From: Gymnothorax reevesii
Taxonomy: Eukaryota > Chordata > Actinopteri > Anguilliformes > Muraenidae
Reading direction: 5' to 3'
DNA length: 64,000 bases
NCBI GenBank assembly: GCA_029721435.1
Contig: CM056576.1
Coordinates: forward strand, 115,929,166 to 115,993,165
Shown here piece by piece: positions 1 through 9,852 of this stretch. The translations under genes and the position numbers were made by a program. Within the stretch, counting starts at the first letter, position 1, and each line of letters begins with the position of its first letter. A model generated the notes under the pieces. That model made no database searches. It had not been told where the DNA came from and saw nothing but the letters and a program-made list of their open reading frames with translations.

Positions 1-332
1 GCCCAACGCGCATTAACATTTTCTTGCACCCATGAAACCTCTTTTTTCTGCTCATAGTTTATTGAGACTTGCTGAATATAACATCTTCTATAATGCATGT
101 ACAATGTATGAGATAATTCATGGATTAAATTGTCAAATTTCTGACCTTGTTCCAAAATGCCGCCCACACACATGGCACCAGGAAAAAGAATTTTATTTTT
201 GGTAAGAAACGCTGGCTAAAACAAATTAGTCTGAGTGTCCTGTGCAGGGGTCCACAGATTTGGAATGAACTCGATGACAATATTAAAATGTCACAATCAT
301 TTTCTACTTTTAAGAAAATTGTTATCTTTTGA
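1..332 (+). mobile_element. LINE reverse-transcriptase C-terminal fragment (decayed)
   Basis: This is the tail of a non-LTR RT reading frame; the upstream part in this copy lies outside the window. The stretch at 147-332 encodes a Gly-Pro-x-Ile-Trp-Asn motif (RGPQIWNELDDNIK) followed by a FKK-type ending, typical of the RT-distal C-terminus of fish CR1/Rex-like LINEs. Frames are broken by stops and shifts, so it is a fossil. Family assignment beyond non-LTR is inference. Confidence 0.7.
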
Positions 333-835
333 ATGTCCCTCCAACCCCCCTCTGTTGATCATTCATTGGTTTTCTCTGCCATTGGTCCTTTTGTATCCAA
401 TCAGTTCAATCCTTACTGTAACGAACAGCCCACCTAGTTTCAGTTTAAATCTCCGGGCCTCTTGCTTCCTGGTACCAGACAGAGCCACAGATTTCAGCAG
501 TTGGGATTCATTTGTATTATTTATCCATTTGCTCAAAATTAATCTGTTCAATAAATTTTATAAAGGACTTTTGGCTTTAATTTCTCGGTCTCTACGAAAA
601 CACTAACAGTGTGTGGAGGGACTGTCCATTCACAATGGCATATCGGAAACATTTTTTGAGAATGTGATGAAACTTTAGTGTTATGAACAATGAATTTGTT
701 TTTTCTATTCGTATCAAATTTGAATTGAAAAACATTGGTTGTTTCTTCTTTTTGGTTATTAAATATGTGTGTTGCATTTTCACTGCTTGTCAGTATATTA
801 ATACACAATGAGATTATTTAACAATGCCGACCTAA
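333..835. other. No gene seen; probable LINE 3' flank
   Basis: AT-rich sequence follows the RT fragment and is shared by all three units. Short open frames here have no recognisable domain and no splice-supported structure. It may be the LINE 3' untranslated region, but no clear poly(A) or target duplication was found. Confidence 0.4.
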
Positions 836-866
836 ATGGTATTGTAACCCGTAACCCGGGTTACCC
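836..866. other. Deletion scar with micro-inversion (unit 1 only)
   Basis: Units 2 and 3 have about 1.16 kb here, including a complete hAT-like element. Unit 1 instead has a 22-bp block that is the reverse complement of the bases at the left breakpoint in units 2 and 3, then a short CCCG-rich stretch containing the 12-bp palindrome TAACCCGGGTTA. It then rejoins at the right end of the lost hAT element. The pattern resembles template switching during repair. Confidence 0.8.
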
Positions 867-917
867 GTGTCTTATGGGAAGATAATGAAGACAGCATTTA
901 TTCTGAATGACAATATA

Positions 918-1453
918 CACTGCCCGGCCAAAAAAAAATGTCACCGTTTGGAAACTAATGAACAAATTCTATAATTGAATCATTATTGCGGTTATTAATA
1001 TGTTTCAGCTGGAAATAATCATTTTAACCCTGACTGATGAAACGCGTTGCTACTCATTTCTTAAAAAATCATGTCGGAAGACACATCCCTCGATGGTGGA
1101 AAAGATGAAACAGTATTTCAGAACGGGCAAATTATTTACCTAAGAAAACCATGAATGGCAAAAACAAGTATGAGGAATCATTTTCACAAACAAATTAGCC
1201 ACCACAAAGTCCTGACCTTAAGCACATTAAAAGTTACTGGGATGTGCTCAAGAAAGACCACCGAGTGGTTCAACCATTATGTGGAGAGGATAAGATCTCG
1301 GCAAAAAATTATGGCATTTCTGATAGAAGATAAATGTTCTGGCATTGCATATAGTTATCAAAACAATGACGAGACGAATATGCACTGTAATCAAAGCCAC
1401 AGGGGTTCCAACTAAATATTTGAGTGAGCGACTTTTTTTTTGGTCGGGCAGTG
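918..1453 (+). mobile_element. Short Tc1/mariner-type element
   Basis: The 536-bp element starts CACTGCCCGGCC and ends GGTCGGGCAGTG, with TA at 916-917 and 1454-1455. It keeps a scrap of transposase: in the unit 2 copy the frame reads PPQSPDFKHIKSYWDVLKK, matching the region around the last catalytic acidic residue in Tc1 transposases. In this copy a stop interrupts that frame. Non-autonomous. Unit 3 has the empty site. Confidence 0.88.
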
Positions 1454-1711
1454 TATTTTTTGATTGAGGTACGATGAGTATTATTGGAAATCAATGTGGA
1501 CATGGGGAGAGCAAGAGAAAGTGTTCACTCCACACAAGGTGGGCCAGGATGAGATTCAAAATCAGGCCATGTCTATTATCTGTGCCTGAAAGCTAATCCA
1601 GGATTATGACCAATGATGGTGCTACATTTGAGTTTCTGACATTATTTCTTTATTTTATTTTTTCATTTTTTTTAATGACACCATTGTTTCATTCCATCGT
1701 TTGTACAGCCA

Positions 1712-1749
1712 GGTTTTTGTACAGAGTTCATGGGTTCTTTGTAACTGTG
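1712..1749 (-). promoter_or_regulatory. Orphan V-type recombination signal sequence (unit 1)
   Basis: On the minus strand this reads heptamer CACAGTT (1743-1749), a 22-bp spacer and nonamer ACAAAAACC (1712-1720). It has the same layout and similar spacer as the RSS of V2. No V exon abuts it: the V1 exon it belonged to ends 636 bp away, separated by a Penelope-like insertion. The heptamer deviates from CACAGTG at the last base only. Confidence 0.85.
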
Positions 1750-2374
1750 AAGAAAATAATTCAAAGTCACGCACATCCAAACCCAAGTCTAGGTGCCGGA
1801 CCAAATGACAAATGAACATCAACGGAAAAAAATAAGTCTGCACACGAGGTGTATCTCAAAATGTGTTTAATTATCACCAGTAAAAACTGTAACGTTTCGG
1901 GCGATAACCCTTCATCAGACATGAACACACAGAGGCATGCACCTGCTTAAATCAATCAGTGTGATCACCTGACAGGTCATGTGAGTCCATTCTCAAAAAG
2001 AAGTGAAAAAAAGGCATAAAACCAAGGCATAAAAAAATAGAAGTATATCAAAACACTTAAAGATTACATGACAAACATCAGGCAAAAACCATCATGATGA
2101 AATATAAAAATCAAGACAGAACAGCAAAATTGAGAAAAACAGTATTAAAACATGGAAACAATTTCAGGTAGAACAGTGAGGCCCTAATACACTCACACAC
2201 CAACTGACAGCCACAACAAAGGCTGAGATATTCTCTGTTAGTGAGCCAATGGCAGCTACAATAGGCTGACCTGGAGGAACGTCAGTAAACTGTTTGTGTA
2301 TTTTAGGTAAAATATACAACACTGGTATCACCAAGGAATCCACAACCATGAATGCATATTCTGCTTTGGTGATC
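1750..2374 (-). mobile_element. Penelope-like retroelement fragment inside the V1 RSS
   Basis: The 625-bp insert is flanked by an 11-bp direct repeat, TTGTAACTGTG (1739-1749 and 2375-2385). On the minus strand it begins with an RT fragment (frame 2164-2349) containing LYILPKIHK and GQPIV followed by a GSLTE motif, a hallmark of Penelope-like RTs. It ends with a tail carrying CTGATGAAGGG and CGAAACGTTAC, typical of the 3' end of such elements in fish. Most of the RT and all of the endonuclease are missing. Present in all three units. Confidence 0.82.
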
Positions 2375-2385
2375 TTGTAACTGTG

Positions 2386-2692
2386 GGCTGCAGGGCCCAG
2401 TCGTACAGAGCAGAGCCTGTCACTTCAGCAGAGGAGATGTCCGGGTAAATGAGGTTGTTTTCGTTGTCATTTTTAACAGTAAACTTTGCTCTCTCTTCTC
2501 TCTCTTTACTTCCAAACATGAGAATGAGAAATTTAGGCTTTGAACCGTTGTATTGGCGATACCATTGAAGACTGTTTCCAGCGCTGTTACCAGCGTAGTT
2601 ACATGACAGTGTGACACGGCCGCCCTCAAAAACTTCACTTTCTTCATTCACTTCATTTTCTATTGATGTAATTCCATACTGAATGCTGCCAC
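2386..2692 (-). pseudogene. TRAV/TRDV V-segment exon V1 (pseudogene, unit 1)
   Basis: V-domain exon of T-cell receptor alpha/delta type. The acceptor is TTTTCCAG at 2693-2700. The frame shows GSIQYGITS, then VTLSC (first cysteine), SLQWYRQY (core Trp) and SSAEVTGSALYDW. The expected YYC is YDW, so the second disulphide cysteine is replaced by Trp, and the usual Asp of VTDSA is Gly. No leader exon with a donor was found upstream. The RSS is split by a Penelope-like insertion. The fold motifs make the family certain, and the defects make it non-functional. Confidence 0.9.
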
Positions 2693-3119
2693 CTGGAAAA
2701 TAATATATACATTAATATATTAGTTAACATGAAGAAAAACCTGGCTAATTGCTTAAAAAAGAATACAATTTTTTTTTGTTAGTTTTAGGTTTTTGCCCAA
2801 TGACTGCAAATAATAAGAGAAATATTCAACTTTGATAAAGTAATAACCTCATTGTATGAACACACACATAGATTTATAGTTACATTATTGTTCCATCTTA
2901 ATGGTAAATGTGAGGCACTGTAGAGTATCTGTCAGGACAGGCTGCAGTCAGAAATGCCTCCAAAGATTAAACAATTTCACAATATACTTCCCCACAAATG
3001 AAAATGAAATAAACAAACAATACAACATCATGTTCATAAATATAGCCGCAGGAGGCTATTCCGGGGTTCAAGACCATGAGTAGTTGAAAGCTTTAAAAGC
3101 TTTATTAGAAACCACTTTA
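2693..3119. other. No gene seen upstream of V1
   Basis: AT-rich sequence where a leader exon and promoter for V1 would be expected. I found no ATG-initiated hydrophobic stretch ending in a plausible GT donor. Same in unit 2. Confidence 0.5.
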
Positions 3120-3790
3120 GGAGTATGTTGCAGGTATTTCTGTGGACCTATTTTGCCAGTGTAATAACTGGACCAACAACTGATGATGTATAGCCTGATT
3201 TGTGTTATGTTAGGCTATTTTGTGCTTTTGTGGCTCCCCTTTGTGGTTGATTGCTATGAAACTGTTCAGGTATGTTTCACGTATTTATGTGGACATATCG
3301 TGCAAGTTTTGTGGTGATGGTACAAACAATTTCTGATTAATAATCTGTTTGTGTAATATCACACCCCTTTTTTGCATTTGTGGCACCCCCTAATGGTTGA
3401 TTTGATTGAAACTTTCAGACTATGTTTCAGGCTCTTATGTGGACATGTTGTGTGAGTTTTGTAATGATTGGGATAACAATTTATGATTTATAGTCTGATT
3501 TGTGTTATGCCACACTGCTTTATTTTGCATTTATAACGACCCCTATCGGTCAATTTAGATGAAATTTCATTCATTCATTTTCATTTAAGGGTATGTTTCA
3601 GGTAATTATATGAATATATACTGCTAGGTTTATGGCTATAGGGCAAACAATTGATGATTTATAATCTGATTTGTGTCATGCCATGCCCAATTTTTGTATT
3701 TATAGCGCCCCCTATGGGTCAATTTGCATGACACTCTCACGGTATGTTCCTGGTATTTATATTCACATATCCTGAGGGTTCCATTATGAT
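3120..3790. repeat. Degenerate tandem repeat with GCGCCCCCTA motif
   Basis: About five diverged copies of a roughly 135-bp unit. Each copy has a GTATGTTTCAGGTATTTAT-like start, a GTGGACATAT core, TTTATAATCTGATTTGTGT, and a GCGCCCCCTATGG-like end. No coding content. Interspersed fish repeats with this motif are common. Confidence 0.7.
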
Positions 3791-4320
3791 TGGCCCAATG
3801 GTTGTTGACTTTCGTCCATTGATGTGCTAAGCCACGCCCCTGCTGAAGTTCATTGGTCAATATCTAGGAAACGAAATGAGATTTTAACAAGCCTGATGCA
3901 AAGTTTGATAAGCTTGGTCCAATGATGATCGACAGCGAGTATTATTGAAAAGTTGAAGAGTTTAGACCAAGGAATGTCTATACCAAGTTTTGTGTAATTC
4001 GGACATACAACCTAGGAGTTATGACCTTTCAAGTGTAAAACAGTTTTTTTCTAATTATAGCGCCCCCATCAGGCTGACTGAGTTGAAAATGGCTTTGGCA
4101 GCATTTTCACACTACTTCCAACCAATCTGAAAAATTTCAGGTCTCTAGCATTTACCATCTCATGGGCATTTGCGAAAACATTTCTGAAGAAGAAAAGAAA
4201 TAATAATAAACCAGCATAAAAACAATAGGGTTTCAGCCCTACGGGCTTGAAACCGTAATAATAGAAAGAATAATAAAAATAGGACACTGGCGCCCCCAGA
4301 AGCTCCCGCCGTTAAGGTAG
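3791..4320. repeat. Interspersed repeat with terminal hairpin
   Basis: Continues the GCGCCCCC-type repeat and ends in an A-rich AATAATAATAAA tract followed by a stem-loop at 4229-4254 (GGTTTCAGCCC paired with GGGCTTGAAACC, one bulge). This resembles the 3' tail of fish LINE-derived repeats. Family not determined. Confidence 0.55.
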
Positions 4321-4899
4321 ATTACTGCTATAAACATACCATTACCATTTCCACATTTTTCATGCGCCATTTCTCAAAGCCGCTAGTCCAATTTTAATGA
4401 ACTTTGGAACATAAATAGTTTACAGCATGATGGTTGTCCTGAACCTAAAAAAATACGGCCCTTTTGGTACTCTTAATTTCAGGGGATGCTGAATACATAA
4501 TAAGGTAGAGAATTTTCAAGTCAAGAGCAAAATTTCAAAAAACCTTTGCATTTTGTTTAAGTATCCAACTTGAAGAGGTTTAGCCCATAGATGCTGGATC
4601 AGACAACTTGTGTGCAAAATAAGAAGTTGATATGTCTATTAGTTACTAAGGTAAGGTGTTTTGAAATTGTCATGATATGCCCTTTGTGGCAGCCTTCTTG
4701 GACACCTAATTTGCATCATTATGCCAATCGCCTCCATCCCTGCTCATTTGAATGTTTGCTTCTCATATCAATAAAGCATTTTGATGTAAGTGATGAAATT
4801 TTCATGCTTAATAGCAGTATTCTACCAAAACGGATGCATGTATGGACGGATGCACGCATGGACGGAGCTCCGGTGCCACTTGGGTGGTGGGAGCTAATT

Positions 4900-5480
4900 A
4901 GGAGCCTGTAACTGAAAATGTTGATAAGATAAAGCAAATTGTCGAAGTTTTTGGTGACATGTTTGGCCCAGTGACCAAAATAGGCCAAGGTCACCTTTAG
5001 GCACATCATTTGTAAGTGAGATAAAGCAAAAAGTTAATTGTGAAATTTATAGGCCAGTGACCTTTAAAAATAGGGCAAGGTAACCTTTAGGCACATCATT
5101 TGTAGGCCTTTATGGGATGCATGTCCAGTGAAAATTAGGAGCCTGTAACCGACATAATTGATGATGTGGCAGAAAATGTTGAAGTTTTAGGTGATATCTT
5201 GAGGCCTGTGACCTTGAAAAAATAGGTCAAGGTCACCTTTAGGCATGTCATTTGTAGGCCTTTATGAGATGCATGTCCAGTAAAAATTATGAGCCTGTAA
5301 CTGAAATAGTTGATGAGAAACAGCAAAATGTTGAAGTTTTCAGTGATATTTTTAGGCCAATGACCTTGAAAAAAATAGGCAAAGGTCACCTTTGGGCATG
5401 TCACTTGTAGGCCTTTATGAGATGTATGTACAACAAAAATTAGGAGCCTGTGACTGAAATAGTTCATAAGATACAGCAAA
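4900..5480. repeat. Minisatellite-like array, period about 150 bp (unit 1)
   Basis: Copies begin GGAGCCTGTAACTGAAATAG and contain AAGGTCACCTTTAGGCATGTC. Starts lie near 4902, 5139, 5289 and 5439. The first interval is longer but shorter than two periods, because 62 bp present in unit 2 are missing here, leaving one partial copy. The array is followed by an ACGCACGCA tract and a GGGAGCTAATAATAAA A-rich tail. Confidence 0.8.
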
Positions 5481-5743
5481 ATGTGTTGACAGACGCACGC
5501 ACGCATGCACGGACGGAGCCCGATACCATAGCTTCCACACCGAGCTGCGGGAGCTAATAATAAATAAAATAAATAATAATAATAAGCTAATAAATAACCT
5601 CAGCAAAGGCAATAGGTTTCCTTCAGCTCCGCTGTACAGAACCCTAATAATTCTGCAAAGATTAATGATAGTTTTTAGCGAAGTGAGAGAGAGGATGCGC
5701 CGAGAATATTTATTGCAATGCGGTGTAGAGATCAGCAGCTTAC

Positions 5744-5870
5744 CCGGACTCCATCAGCAATGCAGCACCGTATTCAAGCGTATAACGTGTCACAAGCCAA
5801 ACCCGCCTTCTCCAAGTTGCGATATTGTCTACAGACTTCTTTTCATCCTCTCCAGGTTCTTTTTTATGTT
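5744..5870 (-). pseudogene. Decayed PIM-type P-loop exon (unit 1)
   Basis: Homologous to the glycine-loop exon of the intact kinase at 8626-8759, with the same acceptor context (GCTTCATGTTGCAG) and a GTAAG donor. It is 127 bp instead of 134. The frame still shows SQLGEGGFGL but is interrupted by stops before and after. No further kinase exons follow, so this is the relic of a second tandem PIM copy. Confidence 0.8.
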
Positions 5871-6135
5871 CTGCAACATGAAGCAGATACAAACTGGTCA
5901 CCATTGCACTGGTAATAATGTTCCAAACTAGGTAATTCCTTCATCTTGATCGAACAATGTGCACAGCGATGTGCTGCAGTAGAATGAATTCTATCAAACG
6001 TTTGAAACTACAGCTGCGAAGCAAGAATAAAGAGCAGAAAGAGAAAGAGCTTGACCCAGAGCTGAGGGGGCTGTCATACTCTCACAAAGACCCCGGGCAC
6101 ACAGGCTCTGCAGCCATGTTCATTCAAGTCCTCAC

Positions 6136-6513
6136 CTTCACTGGCTTGCCTTTCCTTCTCTCTGTCCTCCATTTCTCTCTTCTCAGCTGCCAGGAGTGAG
6201 GCGGCGGAGTCAAGATCCTCTGGGTAAGTCCATATTTCGACAGCATCTTCCTCGATCTCCCTGGCTGCTGGAATTGAGGTGATGGAGGTGTCGAAATCCT
6301 TCATGTACAGGCCGGAATGCTCTTCATTTCTCTCATTTCCATCCCCGCTTGATGGAGTCAGCGGGATAGCAGAGGCCGAATTCTCCCTGACACATTTACT
6401 GACTTGCGCTCCACCATCCTCTGACTCGCTGTCATTAAATTCTGAACTGAAAGAGCTGCAGCCCAAATACTCTTCATTCCAGAGCTCCTCCCTCTCCTGC
6501 TCCGTTGTTCTCA
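6136..6513 (-). CDS. Acidic phase-symmetric exon of the PIM cluster (unit 1)
   Basis: The 378-bp open exon is bounded by acceptor CTCTTCCAG and donor GGTGAGG, phase 1 at both ends. It encodes a Glu/Asp/Ser-rich segment (TTEQEREELWNEEYLG, EFNDSESEDGG, ending EKREMEDREKERQASE) with no known domain. No in-frame ATG precedes it, so it is not a first coding exon as it stands. Its phase fits both the GTAGAC donor after the last kinase exon (6621) and the start of the decayed PIM exon at 5870. It could be an alternative C-terminus of the intact kinase or the N-terminal part of the dead second copy. Confidence 0.55.
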
Positions 6514-6576
6514 CTGGAAGAGATTGTTGAGGTCAGGTCACACAGGGCCATTGGGGAGTTAAACAGCCCATAAGTT

Positions 6577-8808
6577 TCATCGGCCCCTAATGTCTGCACA
6601 ACACAGAAAATAATGTCTACCTTGGGTTGGACTGACAGAGTAGAACCAATGATGGTCCAGGAGCTCTTCCAGTGTGAATCGGTCCTCCACCCTGGGTGCC
6701 AAGCACCAGCGGATGAAGTGCAAGATTTCTGTTGGTTACAAAAAGGATTTATGTGATTGGCCAAAGGAGGTAAGAAGAGTGATTGAATGGTGGAGATAAT
6801 AGAAGTATGCATCAGGTATGTGATAGGAGAAAGGAGATAAAAGTCACATCTCACCGGAGGACAGCCCTATGGGGAGCATGTGCATGCAGTCCAGCATGTC
6901 AAAGTCATCATACACTGGGAAACCACAAACTAGCTCATAAAGCGTGACCCCTAGAGACCACACAGTGGCAGGGCCAGCGTGGTATGTCCCATCTGTAAAC
7001 CATTCAGGTGGTGCATACGCCAAAGTGCCTGAAAGAGCAACAGATACAAGTGTCAATGAAAACTTGTAAAGCCATATGGCCAAGTCAATGACCAGCCAAT
7101 ATAAATGGAAGGACACTGTTTGATGGGCTCACTCAATGTTCCACTGAAACACAGAACAAACTTCCAGAGCGCATTGGAGCACCAGTATTAACACTGAAGA
7201 AGGCACTACGCGGAAACGCGTTTGAGCGAAGACGCCTGGTACAATAAATGTGTTTATGCAAAGTGCGACCTTTTTTCTAATTTCTTTAGCACCAGTATTT
7301 ACTCTTTTCCAAGTGCTCATTAAAAGGCCCAAACTAATCTCTTCACTGACCTGCAAAGGTGGTGTACGGAGTATCCCTCCAGAGATCCCCGCACCCAAAA
7401 TCAATGAGGACGACACGCATGGTATCTGTCTCAATCAAGACATTATTCGGCTTTACGTCGCGATGGAATACACCACACTTCTGGCAGTGCAGAAGTGCCT
7501 GGAGCAGTTGCCAAGTAACAGCCTTTGCAATCTGCTCATTCAGTTGGCCATTTTGAGACGCCATGAATTTTGTGAGGTCCATGCAATTGTCAGGCCGCTC
7601 CAGCACCATGACGTATTTGTCTGGTTTGTCGAACCACTCGTAGAGTTGTAAGATGTTCTGATGGCTTCCATTTCTGCTGACAAGCGCCATGAGCCCCACT
7701 TCCGTTGGATTTCCAACTCCCTGTCCCGGCTGCAGAGTGAGAGGAAGTGTGGTTAGGTGTGGTTAGTACTCTGAAATAATAAAATTTAATGCTGTTAATT
7801 TTTAAAAACGAATTCAATTTTCGTTATTTTGCGGCATTTGCTTCTAAAAGTCTGTAGACTGGTGTTTGAATTATCTGGGCCAAGAAGCAAGATAAAGGCA
7901 AGAAGGTCTCCTAATATGTTTTCAGAAATCTTTTCTGAAATTTCATTACATTTACATCACCTTAACATATGTAACATGATCCCCACAAGTTGTCGAATTC
8001 TTAAAATCTTGTTTCTCTAAAAAGACGAAAACAGACTAGAGCACTTCTGGAAATCAACCTTTCAGTTCAAAAGCCAGTTCCTTGGTAAGGGGTTCTGGTA
8101 GGACTTTGCCTATAATGCATCTAATATCCTAAAATGGTGGGCAGTAAACAAGTCACAGTTCAACAAATGTGATGCGCAGTACTCACAAGCAGTAGTTCAT
8201 CCTCTGGTTTCTCAACAAATTTTACAGCAACCTGAGAAAAACAAGACCGAGATGAGAAATGCAGTAAACTTTTGATACCCTGATTTTACTGCACTAATCC
8301 TATTCAATAAATTTCAGATACAGAAATCATACAATACTTTTTCTATATTGTACAGTTGAATCAGTGTGGTGACAAAAAAAGTTAATAATGCCAAGCAATG
8401 TTTAAAATTCACCTTTGAAAATAAAGTACAGCAAGAAAAAAGGCAGCGTTAAAAAACTTGTGCACGAAAGAAAAAAATAAGTTGAGAGGAGTCAGAAACC
8501 TTTGGGACATATGCAAGGAAACATAAAAATACCATTATTATGCAAAGATTAATGACAGTTTTTTGTCAAAGGGGAGAGAATGTGTTGAGAATATTTATGG
8601 CAAAATGGGGTGATCATTAGCTTACCTGAACTCCATCATCGATGCGGAACCCTGCGTACACAGAGCCGAACCCGCCCTCTCCAAGTTGTGATCCGATTAT
8701 ATAAAGATCCGTATAGTCCCCACACTTCTCATCATCCTCTGCAAGTGCTTCTTGATGTTCTGCAACATGAAGCAGATACACATTGGTCACTATTGCACTG
8801 GTCACCAT
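6577..8808 (-). CDS. PIM-family serine/threonine kinase, spliced (unit 1)
   Basis: Exons on the minus strand: 8759-8626, 8231-8187, 7729-7351, 7028-6855 and 6728-6577 (stop). Splice sites and phases join cleanly. Motifs in order: LGEGGFGSVYAG (P-loop), VAVK (ATP-anchoring Lys), ERPDNCMDL hinge with the PIM-type Pro, HRDVKPNN (catalytic loop), DFG (metal binding), APPEW (activation segment end), ATVWSLG, and EILHFIRWCL. Exon sizes mirror vertebrate PIM genes (a 45-bp Lys exon, a long catalytic exon, a 174-bp exon). The N-terminus is uncertain: an ATG at 8808 reads into the first exon, or an upstream exon is spliced to the GTTGCAG acceptor. The coding region looks intact; cytosolic kinase expected. 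Confidence 0.88.
7190..7287 (+). mobile_element. 98-bp Penelope-like 3' tail in a PIM intron
   Basis: Flanked by the 12-bp direct repeat AGCACCAGTATT (7178-7189 and 7288-7299). The insert reads CTGAAGAAGGCACTACGCGG, AAACGCGTTTG and CAATAAATG, the kind of tail seen on 5'-truncated Penelope-like elements. It lies between the DFG exon and the PPEW exon and does not touch splice sites. Confidence 0.65.
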
Positions 8809-9017
8809 GTTCCCAGCTTGTGAATTCCTTCAGCTTGATTTAATTGTCGTCACGTGTGGTGGTGCGCCATTAAACGTCAGGCCACGAGATAGAAAGCTTC
8901 TGCAGAGGATGCACCTGTGTTTTCTTGCTTTAAGCCCCATAATAAGTCTCCTCCCTCCTTGCTCCATGTCTACTCAAGGTGCAGTTCAGCTATTGGAAGA
9001 TCCTCTGTAATGGATGA

Positions 9018-9063
9018 GCCGGAACGATTTCCGGGTCACGGAAGTAATGCACCCCTCGAGTGC
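9018..9063. promoter_or_regulatory. Candidate PIM promoter segment with ETS-like sites
   Basis: About 260 bp upstream of the first recognised PIM exon lies a CpG-containing block with GGAACGATTTCCGGG and CACGGAAGTAATG: two GGAA-core ETS-type sites in opposite orientation. The block is kept in unit 2 (38253-38298) with one difference in the part compared. No TATA box. Function is inferred from position and motif only. Confidence 0.3.
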
Positions 9064-9593
9064 GCCTATTTGGCGGCACATGGTGAATAGTGCGATGATG
9101 ACGAAGGGAGAGCACTACTTTTCAGATTGTTGGATACGCCTTTTGGATGGACAAGGTGCACGGTTGACATTAGCTACCAAGCAAACTTACAGGTGTCGCT
9201 GCTTGCTGCAACTCGGCAGTCACTCAATAAACCAACTCCAACCATAAATGGTTCATCGCTAGCTGACCTAAAAACTGCCTTTCCTCTTGCACATAGTAGC
9301 TGTTCATTTTTTGGGCGATCCACCTTTTTCATGACTTTGTGACGTTGGTCATAAATCATAGCGACTCCTGGTTCTTCTCTTCTTTGATGTGTTTGTTGAA
9401 GGTTGTACAGCTGTAAAAGCCAGCTATTAAGTACTACAAATGGAAACAAAACAGAGTTGGATACATAGTACGGATGTTTTGAAGGTCATTAGGACAATTC
9501 CGTTACAGTGCCTCACCCGTCACTTCTCACGGAGTGGGAAGATGACATGAAACAATGGCCCGATGTTAGCTACATCCTCATAGTTAATTATTA

Positions 9594-9852
9594 ACCTCCG
9601 CCAAACAAAGTTGGCAGGAGATATATGTGATCGGTGCCATTTGTCTGTTTGTTTGTGAACAAGACAACTCAAAAAGTAATGAACGGATATCTGTGAAATT
9701 TTGTGGGTGGGTCGCTATTACATTAGGGATGGATCCTATTGATTTTGATGGCGATCGGTCAAATAATATGCCCTTCACAGCAACCGTCGCAAAATCCTAT
9801 GTTGCAGATATACAGGATCTTACAAGAGTGGGCGTGGTATATGAAAGTTATT
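9594..9852 (+). repeat. Interspersed repeat starting CCTCCGCCAA
   Basis: Begins AACCTCCGCCAAACAAAGTT, then TTTGTCTGTTTGTTTGTGAAC, AACTCAAAAAGTAATGAACGG and TGAAATTTTGTGGG, a layout seen in widespread animal repeats. It is open in one frame for 75 codons but shows no known domain, so I do not call a gene. Confidence 0.55.

Noticed and set aside
235..606. 123-residue open frame repeated in all three units
   Set aside because: It overlaps the LINE fragment in another frame and shows no domain. Conservation simply reflects the recent duplication.
548..808. 86-residue minus-strand frame kept in three units
   Set aside because: Low-complexity, AT-driven composition; no splice or domain support. 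Identity between units is expected from duplication.
3120..3790. CRISPR-like array
   Set aside because: Repeats are contiguous and diverged without unique spacers, in a vertebrate genome context.
5135..5506. 123-residue frame over the 150-bp repeats
   Set aside because: Periodic product mirrors the DNA repeat and is not conserved apart from the repeat itself.
9174..9449. 91-residue minus-strand frame upstream of PIM as a possible first exon
   Set aside because: Broken in unit 2 and not phase-linked to the PIM acceptor by a convincing donor.
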